Source: Treponema sp.
GTDB lineage: Bacteria; Spirochaetota; Spirochaetia; Treponematales; Treponemataceae
Direction: 5' to 3'
DNA: 6,593 nucleotides
NCBI GenBank assembly: GCA_017622055.1
Contig: JAGARY010000181.1
Location: 1-6,593, forward strand
Part shown: positions 1 through 4,502 of the stretch, piece after piece
Position numbering within the stretch: the stretch's first letter is position 1
Layout of the letters: every line of letters begins with the position of its first letter
Notes under the pieces: generated by a model
Seen by the model: the letters and a program-made list of their open reading frames with translations, nothing else
Database searches by the model: none
What the model was told of the DNA's origin: nothing
Position numbers and translations under genes: made by a program

Positions 1-2
1 GA

Positions 3-80
3 GAGAAAATACGTCCGGTCAAGGCACGCTTTGCTCAAGGCCTTGACTCGGCCGTTTTTAGGGTTTGTATTAAACCCTAA
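3..80 (+). CDS. C-terminal tail of an upstream gene, partial, encoded by repeat copy 1
   Basis: Read in frame 3, the first bases encode EKIRPVKARFAQGLDS and a few more residues, then stop at TAA 78-80. The DUF4230 gene ends in the same way 709 bases later (EIEIRTVKARFAQGLDS..., stop TAA 787-789). In both places the repeat is read in the same frame and its second hairpin supplies the stop. This makes it likely that a + strand gene enters from the left and ends here. Only about 25 codons are visible and nearly all lie in the repeat, so the product cannot be named. The alternative is that this frame is untranslated and the match only reflects the repeat. The reading overlaps the proposed TTG start of the next gene by 50 bases. 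Confidence 0.4.
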   Translation, partial: EKIRPVKARFAQGLDSAVFRVCIKP

Positions 81-82
81 AT
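7..82 (+). repeat. Structured 76-bp direct repeat, copy 1 (two-hairpin palindromic element)
   Basis: This copy matches 716-791 at 73 of 76 positions; the differences are at 15, 51 and 70. Hairpin 1 pairs 11-25 with 40-55 in 14 base pairs, with one bulge (T48) and one mismatch (T14/C52). Its core is GTCAAGGC (18-25) with GCCTTGAC (40-47) around a 14-nt loop. TTTTT follows at 55-59. Hairpin 2 is a perfect 10-bp stem, 57-66 with 72-81, around a 5-nt loop (67-71). Bases 35-46 (TCAAGGCCTTGA) are also a perfect 12-bp palindrome. Bases 7-55 are about 57% G+C by count, far above the surrounding sequence. No transposase is visible. It resembles REP or Rickettsia-palindromic-element families in style, but I cannot assign it to a named one. 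Confidence 0.9.
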
Positions 83-789
83 CAAAATCGGCAAAAAAGC
101 CAGAATCAACAAATGAATTCAGAGGTCCTCAAAAGAAAAATAAAGAAAAGAAGGGGAGTCGTCTTTTTTCAAAAATTGTTTTACGAGTTGTGACTATTTT
201 ATTTCTAGCTGCAATTTTGTGTGGTGGATTATTTTTTGCTTATAAAAAATTAACAACTGTAAAAAAAGAAATTAATTATGCAATGGTTTCAAAACAACTA
301 AGTTATTGTCAGGAATTTGTTTCTGCAAAATATAGATATAGTGATATTATTTCTTTAAAAAAATCTGCTGGATTTTTAAAAAGTTATAGCATTGTAAAAT
401 ATTCGGGAATAATTAGAGTAGGAATTTTTGATTTTACAGAAATTACTTATGATATTTCCCTCGATGGAACAAAACTTGTTATTCATGTACCAAAAACAGA
501 AATCCTTGGAAACGAAATTACAAAACAAGAAGTTTTTGATGAAAAACAAAGTATTTTTGTTCCAATTACAACTCAAGAAATTTTTGACGAAATTGAAAAA
601 GCAAAATTTGAGGCTGCTGAAGAAATGATTGCAGAAGGAATTTTGGAAGAATCTTGGGAATACACTTGCCAAATCATAAAACAATTTATGCTTTCTCTTG
701 GTTTTGAAGAAATCGAAATACGTACGGTCAAGGCACGCTTTGCTCAAGGCCTTGACTCGTCCGTTTTTAGGGTTTGTAATAAACCCTAA
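31..789 (+). CDS. DUF4230 family membrane-anchored protein
   Basis: The 252-residue reading has a lysine-rich N-terminus, one transmembrane segment at about residues 52-71 (VTILFLAAILCGGLFFAY) and a domain outside the membrane at about 80-230. The stretch at about 122-157 (KYSGIIRVGIFDF, then strands ending IHVPKTEI) and the helical tail with a glycine near LSLGFEEIEI fit DUF4230, a family of unknown function. The topology suggests an inner-membrane anchor with the domain in the periplasm. The last 20 or so residues (VKARFAQGLDS onward) come from repeat copy 2 and are probably not part of the original fold. The start is uncertain: no ATG is in frame before the membrane segment. TTG 31 has AAGG at 21-24 but lies in repeat copy 1, and the frame is open to base 1. 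ATG 113 in frame 2 (MNSEVLKRKIKKRR) would join this frame if one base were missing from the A-rich run at 131-153. It is convergent with the cysteine desulfurase gene. Confidence 0.75.
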   Translation: MLKALTRPFLGFVLNPKSKSAKKPESTNEFRGPQKKNKEKKGSRLFSKIVLRVVTILFLAAILCGGLFFAYKKLTTVKKEINYAMVSKQLSYCQEFVSAKYRYSDIISLKKSAGFLKSYSIVKYSGIIRVGIFDFTEITYDISLDGTKLVIHVPKTEILGNEITKQEVFDEKQSIFVPITTQEIFDEIEKAKFEAAEEMIAEGILEESWEYTCQIIKQFMLSLGFEEIEIRTVKARFAQGLDSSVFRVCNKP

Positions 790-791
790 AT
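716..791 (+). repeat. Structured 76-bp direct repeat, copy 2 (two-hairpin palindromic element)
   Basis: This is the second copy, in the same orientation as 7-82 and offset by 709 bases. Hairpin 1 pairs 720-734 with 749-764, with the bulge (T757) and mismatch (T723/C761) in the same places as copy 1. Relative to copy 1, C15-G51 has become A724-T760, a paired change that keeps the stem. Hairpin 2 pairs 766-775 with 781-790, a perfect 10-bp stem whose 5-nt loop holds the third difference (A779). The element covers the last codons and stop of the DUF4230 gene, so it is translated as the protein's C-terminal tail. The similarity stops sharply on both sides, as expected for an inserted or copied unit rather than two paralogous genes. 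Confidence 0.9.
720..768 (+). terminator. Possible intrinsic terminator formed by hairpin 1 of repeat copy 2
   Basis: A 14-pair G+C-rich stem (720-734 with 749-764) is followed directly by TTTTT (764-768), the layout of a rho-independent terminator for + strand transcription. It sits before the DUF4230 stop codon (787-789), so RNA ended here would lack a stop unless polymerase reads on. The 14-nt loop is long for a terminator and the T run is only five, so efficiency is doubtful. The same arrangement exists in copy 1 at 11-59. Confidence 0.4.
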
Positions 792-813
792 AAAATAAAT
801 TTGTATTTTATTT
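788..813. repeat. AT-only inverted repeat between the convergent gene ends
   Basis: AAATAAAATA (788-797) and TATTTTATTT (804-813) are perfect 10-bp reverse complements around AATTTG. The left arm covers the last two bases of the DUF4230 stop codon and the right arm holds the cysteine desulfurase stop (808-810). It shares bases 788-790 with hairpin 2 of the repeat, so the two structures exclude each other. It contains no G-C pairs and would be a weak terminator at best. Confidence 0.5.
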
Positions 814-1968
814 GTTAAAAGTGTTGTTTATTTCTTTTACTGCTTCAAAAAGTTCAGAAACGGCTTCTTTTGTTGTTGTTGGGCCAAAACTAAACCTTAC
901 TGATGTTTCTCTAAGTTTGGAATCTACATGCATTGCTTCCAAAACTGGACGACTGTTTTTTGTAGAAGAGCAGGCGCTTCCTGTGGAAATGTAAAATCCT
1001 TTTGAATCTAAGGCTCTAAGCATTACGTTTCCTGGAATGTTATTAAAAGCAACTTGCAACACATAAGGTGAAAATAATTCAGATTTTTCAACTCTTGTTG
1101 GTGGAATGATTGTACATCCTTTTAAAGTTTGCAAATTATTTATAAATTCATTTGTAATTTCTTTTTGTGTTGAATTATCTTTGTTATAATATTTTTCTAA
1201 AACTTTTGAAATTGCAACTGCACCAAAAAGGTTTTCCGTTCCACTTCTAATTCCTTTTTCTTGGCCACCACCCCTTAAAAAAGCTTCAATTGGATTCTCC
1301 AAATATAAAACTCCAATTCCTCTTGGGCCACAAATTTTATGAGCACTAAAAGAAGCACTATCAATTCCTTTGTAATTTATGTTTAATTGAATTTTTCCTG
1401 CGGCTTGTACACAATCAACATGGAATTTTGGCTTTCTTTTTCCTTCTGCCCATTTTGTAATTGTATCTGCAATTTGGTAAATTGGTTGAATTGAACCTGT
1501 TTCGTTATTTACTGCCATAACACAAACTAGCATTGTGTCATTTGTTAATAATTGTTCAACAGCTTCGGGTGTAATAATTCCGTCTTTTTTTGAAGGAATT
1601 GAAACAATTTTCCATCCACATTTTGTTAAAGCTTGGGCTTGTTCTCTAATTGCTGGATGTTCAATTGAACTAATTAAAATTGTTCCAGTAGAAGGTTTGT
1701 TTAATTGAGAAAGAATTGGAATGTGGTTGCTTTCTGTTCCACCAGAAGTAAAAAATATATTTTGAGCTTTTACATTTAATGTTTTTGCAACAGATTCCCT
1801 TGCTTTGTCTAAAGTTTCTTTTGCTTTTTTTCCTGCCAAGTGAACGCTAGAAGGATTTGCCCAATTTTGAATTGAACATTCTAGAGAATCTCGTAAAATA
1901 TCTTCATCAACTGGGCTTGTGGCTGCCCAGTCAAAATAGTGGTTTTTATTAACAATCTGATTTGTCAT
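808..1968 (-). CDS. Class V (NifS/IscS-like) cysteine desulfurase
   Basis: The product is a PLP enzyme that takes sulfur from cysteine as a persulfide, releasing alanine, to supply Fe-S cluster or tRNA-thiolation pathways in the cytoplasm. The 386-residue length is close to IscS and NifS. Visible motifs are TSGGTESN (74-81, phosphate binding), His104 in SIEHPAI, Asn155 in NNETG, HVDCVQAAG with Asp185 and Gln188, SAHK with the Schiff-base Lys211, RSGTEN (241-246), and STGSACSS with the catalytic Cys333. The extended loop after Cys333 suggests a group I enzyme. No scaffold gene such as iscU is in the window, so IscS and NifS roles cannot be told apart. The ATG has no clear Shine-Dalgarno sequence. 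It lies 21 bases after the end of aroB, so it is probably the last gene of the operon. Confidence 0.93.
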   Translation of the reverse strand: MTNQIVNKNHYFDWAATSPVDEDILRDSLECSIQNWANPSSVHLAGKKAKETLDKARESVAKTLNVKAQNIFFTSGGTESNHIPILSQLNKPSTGTILISSIEHPAIREQAQALTKCGWKIVSIPSKKDGIITPEAVEQLLTNDTMLVCVMAVNNETGSIQPIYQIADTITKWAEGKRKPKFHVDCVQAAGKIQLNINYKGIDSASFSAHKICGPRGIGVLYLENPIEAFLRGGGQEKGIRSGTENLFGAVAISKVLEKYYNKDNSTQKEITNEFINNLQTLKGCTIIPPTRVEKSELFSPYVLQVAFNNIPGNVMLRALDSKGFYISTGSACSSTKNSRPVLEAMHVDSKLRETSVRFSFGPTTTKEAVSELFEAVKEINNTFNK

Positions 1969-1989
1969 AATTCTATAGAAAAATGAAAA

Positions 1990-2619
1990 TTATTTTAGAA
2001 CAGCCAAAATATCTTTATCATCAGCTTCTTCAATAACAATTTCACCAATTCCTTTTGGAACAACTAATCTTACTGAATCGTTTAAGTTCTTTTTATCTTT
2101 GTGCATTACCGAAAGAAATCTTTCACCAATTCCGCCACCTTTTACAATTGCAGGAACTGGATCTGTGTCCCAATTATATAATTTTAAAACATCAATAATT
2201 CTGTTATAAAATGCTTCTCTACAATATTCTTTTTTGAAACTATAAGTAATTGCTCGTCCAATTCCCCAAGCAACCGCTTCGCCGTGAGTAATTGCACCTA
2301 ATCCCATAATTGATTCATAAGCGTGAGCAAAAGTGTGACCTAAGTTCAAATATGCACGAATATTTTTTTCTGTAAAGTCTTTTTCCACAACATTTGCTTT
2401 TTCTTTTACAGAAAGTGTGATGATTTCTTTTAAGATTTTTGAATCTCTTGCTTTAATTTTTTCGCTTTCTTTTTCATAATATTCGAATAAAGTTTCATTA
2501 AACAAAATTCCAGTTTTAAGAGCTTCTGCTAATCCTGAATAATATTGATTTTCTGGAAGATATTGAATGAATTCTGTAAAATAATATATTTTTTGTGCTG
2601 GGAAGAATGTTCCAATCAT
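1990..2619 (-). CDS. aroB: AroB C-terminal part (metal-binding domain)
   Basis: This 209-residue frame holds the C-terminal half of dehydroquinate synthase. The expected metal ligands are Glu32 in GLAEALK, His95 in LNLGHTFAHA and His112 in HGEAVAWG. The DKKN segment (175-178) is also typical. Its ATG is the codon for an internal methionine of the normal protein (K-N-M-I-G), so the start is probably accidental. Because the ATG overlaps the upstream TGA, ribosomes could restart here and make a separate domain. Whether two such halves would work together is unknown. Confidence 0.85.
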   Translation of the reverse strand: MIGTFFPAQKIYYFTEFIQYLPENQYYSGLAEALKTGILFNETLFEYYEKESEKIKARDSKILKEIITLSVKEKANVVEKDFTEKNIRAYLNLGHTFAHAYESIMGLGAITHGEAVAWGIGRAITYSFKKEYCREAFYNRIIDVLKLYNWDTDPVPAIVKGGGIGERFLSVMHKDKKNLNDSVRLVVPKGIGEIVIEEADDKDILAVLK

Positions 2620-3101
2620 GTTTTTGTAATTTCAAAATCACAACCAGATTTTCCACCAACTGCGGCATCTACCATTGATAAAAGTGTAGTTGGCACAAAT
2701 TGAACAGCGGCACCTCGTTTAAAAATTGAAGCGGCAAAAGCTGTAATATCACAAATAACGCCACCTCCAATTCCAACAAATAAATCGTTTCTAGAAAATC
2801 CTTCATCAATTGCTTTTTGAATGATAGATAAAACACTTTCAATTGTTTTGTATGGTTCTCCTGAGCCTAAAATCAACAAAATGTCATTTCCACAAACGTC
2901 AAAGTCAAATTTTGAAACAAAGTTTTGCATACAATCTAAGCTTGCAACTGTTGCGTCTGTTACAAAGAATCTTCTTTGTTCACTTTCACCTGGCTTATAG
3001 ATTTTTGTAATGTCTGGAGTTCCTTCAAAAAAGAAGATTTCAGATTTGTCTGTTCCTGAATAAATCGCTGGATAATTCACATTAAAAGTATCGTTATTCA
3101 T
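2616..3101 (-). CDS. aroB: AroB N-terminal part (NAD-binding domain)
   Basis: This 161-residue frame begins at an ATG without a clear Shine-Dalgarno sequence. It contains the NAD-binding half of dehydroquinate synthase: the GSGEPYKT segment (79-86), the glycine-rich GIGGGVICD (110-118), PTTLLSMVD (137-145) and GGKSG (149-153). It ends at TGA 2616-2618, which overlaps the ATG of the next frame as ATGA. Alone it lacks the metal ligands and should not be active. Confidence 0.85.
   Translation of the reverse strand: MNNDTFNVNYPAIYSGTDKSEIFFFEGTPDITKIYKPGESEQRRFFVTDATVASLDCMQNFVSKFDFDVCGNDILLILGSGEPYKTIESVLSIIQKAIDEGFSRNDLFVGIGGGVICDITAFAASIFKRGAAVQFVPTTLLSMVDAAVGGKSGCDFEITKT
2621..2625 (-). other. 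Homopolymer frameshift site in aroB
   Basis: Five T on the + strand (five A in the mRNA, ACAAAAACATGA) mark where the aroB frame is lost. A sixth A, or a -1 slip on the AAA codon, restores a normal AroB sequence. The stop TGA comes directly after the following ACA codon. The run is short for transcriptional slippage, so a sequencing or assembly error or a real mutation is more likely than programmed recoding. Confidence 0.8.
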
Positions 3102-3123
3102 AATGGGAAATATTCTAACAGAA

Positions 3124-3738
3124 TCAATAATTTTCGTCCATTGCTTTTAGTTCAGAAATATTTTTTTCTAATCTTTCAACTTCCCGATTAATTATTTTTT
3201 CGTAATTTAATTCACCAGTAAAGATTCGTTCCCGTTCATCTTCCCAAAATTGTAAATCTTCTATGTATAAAAATCTAAAAGTTGGGGCATTTGCTTTTTC
3301 ATACCAAATTTTTGCTTCTTTCCAGTAGTATAATCCCGTTTTGTAACAACTTAATGCTTTTTCCATGTTAGAAAGATATTCTTCTTTCCAAGGGGCGTCG
3401 TAAAAATAAATGCATTTTTTGTCGTAAATGCGACCTAATCTTAAATGTTGTTCAATTAATTTAAGATTTATGTGCATTTGAAATAAATATCTGTATTTTT
3501 CCCATTCTTTTTCTGTTGTAATTTTTGCATCTGCATAAAGGGGATTACAAAAATCTGCTTCAACAGCTTTTTCAAGCCAATAAATGTTTTCCATACAGTC
3601 ATCTGGGTATTGCTGATAATGAACGTGAAAAAGTTTGTACCAATCTTCTTTGTATTTGACCATGTAGGCATCTGCTTTTTGAAGAGGAATGAAAAATAAA
3701 ACTAAAAAATTTAAAATTATTAAAAAATTCTTTTTCAC
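3124..3738 (-). CDS. Secreted hypothetical protein, aromatic-rich
   Basis: The function is not recognised. The 204-residue product starts with a typical Sec signal peptide: MKKN, a hydrophobic core LIILNFLVLFFIPL, and a likely cut after QKADA (residue 24). There is no lipobox cysteine. The mature part is rich in Trp, Tyr, Glu and Lys and looks mostly helical, with heptad-like charge in the last 40 residues (NREVERLEKNISELKAM). Repeated W/Y-containing segments (WYKLFHVHYQ, YYWKEAKIWYEKA) hint at a tetratricopeptide-like helical repeat, but I cannot confirm one. The start is GTG, chosen because it gives a complete signal peptide. AAGGTGA overlaps the start itself and nothing upstream looks like a ribosome site. 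It lies 44 bases after tmk and 22 before aroB. I associate it with proteins of treponemes, but from memory only. Confidence 0.8.
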   Translation of the reverse strand: MKKNFLIILNFLVLFFIPLQKADAYMVKYKEDWYKLFHVHYQQYPDDCMENIYWLEKAVEADFCNPLYADAKITTEKEWEKYRYLFQMHINLKLIEQHLRLGRIYDKKCIYFYDAPWKEEYLSNMEKALSCYKTGLYYWKEAKIWYEKANAPTFRFLYIEDLQFWEDERERIFTGELNYEKIINREVERLEKNISELKAMDENY

Positions 3739-3782
3739 CTTGAAATTATCGGAAAAAAAAACAGTTGCTTTACAAAAGATTT

Positions 3783-4388
3783 TTATTTAAGGTGATCAAT
3801 AATATCTGCAAAAACTTCGTCAATTGATTTTGAAGCGTCAATCGTAATAATTTTCATGCCGCTTTCTTGTGATTTTTCTTGATATTCTTCAATTACTTCA
3901 TCGTAAAGTTTTGCAATTTTTTTCTGAATATCAATTTTTTCGTAAATTTCTTTTTTACCGTTTCTTGAATCAACACGCTTTAATGAAACTTCAGGATCAA
4001 TTTTAAAATAAAATAAATATTCTGGCAAAGGAAAAGGTGAGTTCAATAATCTTGGCAAATCTTTTCCACAAGAAACAGATTGATATGCTAAACTAGAAAA
4101 AAAGTATCTGTCGCTTACAACTGTTTTGCCATTCTTAATTAATTCTTCTACACCGCCTTTTCCATAAATGTGTTCACATCTGTCTGCGGCAAATAAATAT
4201 GATGCAGTTTTTTCATCAACAGAAAATTCTCCACAAAGCATTCTTCTTAAAAATTTTCCAGTTTCGTTTGTTGTTGGTTCTGCAGTGGCAAAAAATCTTG
4301 AAGGATTTGACTCAACAAGTCTTTTAATTTGTGTAGAAGTGCCACTTCCATCAATACCTTCAAAAACAATAAAATTTTTAAAAATCAT
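3783..4388 (-). CDS. tmk: Thymidylate kinase with Walker A lysine replaced by threonine
   Basis: Tmk phosphorylates dTMP to dTDP with ATP in the cytoplasm. The 201-residue product has the family motifs in order: the P-loop FEGIDGSGTSTQ (9-20), AEPTTNETGKFLRR (36-49, matching the REPGGT..G..IR segment), YLFAADR (64-70), and SDRYFFSSLAYQ (92-103) with the DRY motif. The lid at about 144-160 is rich in Lys and Ile. The P-loop has Thr17 where most homologues have Lys. The rest of the family pattern is intact and I recall GT[ST]T variants in other bacteria, so it is probably functional. The start ATG has a good ribosome site, GAGGAAA (4391-4397). It is the first gene of the leftward operon and has a recognisable promoter. 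Confidence 0.92.
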   Translation of the reverse strand: MIFKNFIVFEGIDGSGTSTQIKRLVESNPSRFFATAEPTTNETGKFLRRMLCGEFSVDEKTASYLFAADRCEHIYGKGGVEELIKNGKTVVSDRYFFSSLAYQSVSCGKDLPRLLNSPFPLPEYLFYFKIDPEVSLKRVDSRNGKKEIYEKIDIQKKIAKLYDEVIEEYQEKSQESGMKIITIDASKSIDEVFADIIDHLK

Positions 4389-4390
4389 AA

Positions 4391-4397
4391 TTTCCTC
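4391..4397 (-). promoter_or_regulatory. Ribosome binding site of tmk
   Basis: GAGGAAA on the - strand lies a few bases before the tmk ATG. It is the only convincing Shine-Dalgarno sequence among the genes of this window. The starts of aroB, the cysteine desulfurase gene and the TamB-like gene are preceded by AT-rich sequence without one. Confidence 0.75.
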
Positions 4398-4423
4398 AAA
4401 GAATGTTTGTATTTTCTCTATAA

Positions 4424-4451
4424 ATTATAGTATTTTTTTGATATAATACAA
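4424..4451 (-). promoter_or_regulatory. Sigma-70-type promoter of the tmk operon
   Basis: On the - strand, TTGTAT (4446-4451) and a perfect TATAAT (4424-4429) are separated by 16 bases. Transcription would begin near 4417 and give a leader of about 28 bases before tmk. It probably drives tmk, the hypothetical gene, aroB and the cysteine desulfurase gene. Its -35 box overlaps the -10 box of the opposing promoter. Confidence 0.6.
4439..4447 (+). promoter_or_regulatory. Extended -10 promoter of the TamB-like gene
   Basis: TGATATAAT on the + strand fits an extended -10 element (TGnTATAAT). No good -35 box is seen at the right distance. Transcription would begin near 4454, leaving an AT-rich leader of about 49 bases before the ATG at 4503. 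It is divergent from, and overlaps, the tmk promoter. Confidence 0.5.
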
Positions 4452-4502
4452 GACGTTATTTTTAATTAAATAAGTGTTTTTTTTATTGTTCGTTATAAAT
4501 TA

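Larger units (their letters stand above)
1990..3101 (-). pseudogene. aroB: 3-dehydroquinate synthase, split by a one-base frameshift
   Basis: AroB turns DAHP into 3-dehydroquinate, the second step of the shikimate pathway, using NAD and a metal ion. Together the two frames give about 370 residues, the usual AroB length, with the family motifs in order and none missing. The break falls at the family's conserved K-N-hydrophobic-IG position. The coding strand reads ATT ACA AAA ACA TGA, giving ITKT and a stop. One more A in the run (TTTTT at 2621-2625 on the + strand) gives ITKNMIGTF, exactly what the family expects. With no other damage the lesion is either very recent, a sequencing error in a homopolymer, or a site read by frameshifting. 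It lies between the hypothetical gene (22 bases) and the cysteine desulfurase gene (21 bases). Confidence 0.85.

Noticed and set aside
428..628. Plus-strand open frame of 66 codons inside the DUF4230 gene
   Set aside because: It is a shadow in another frame, Lys/Leu-rich low complexity with no ribosome site.
376..747. Minus-strand open frame opposite the DUF4230 gene
   Set aside because: It is Phe-, Asn- and Lys-rich from reading an AT-rich gene backwards, and its start lies in the repeat. The + strand frame has a membrane segment and a recognisable domain.
7..791. CRISPR array or composite transposon
   Set aside because: There are only two copies, 709 bases apart, with an ordinary gene between them and no transposase, cas gene or target-site duplication visible.
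7..791. Tandem paralogous genes as the cause of the repeat
   Set aside because: Identity drops sharply outside the 76 bases, which would be odd for paralogues. It cannot be fully excluded because the gene to the left is outside the window.
812..994. Plus-strand open frame opposite the cysteine desulfurase gene
   Set aside because: It lies fully inside the C-terminal coding region of a well-supported enzyme.
3468..3671. Minus-strand open frame inside the secreted hypothetical gene
   Set aside because: It is a shadow in another frame. The larger frame has a complete signal peptide and fits the operon spacing.
3739..3782. Intrinsic terminator between tmk and the secreted hypothetical gene
   Set aside because: There is a run of nine T on the - strand, but the sequence before it forms no more than a 4-bp stem.
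4168..4446. Plus-strand open frame across the tmk start and promoter
   Set aside because: It is antisense to tmk motifs including the P-loop and runs through both promoters.
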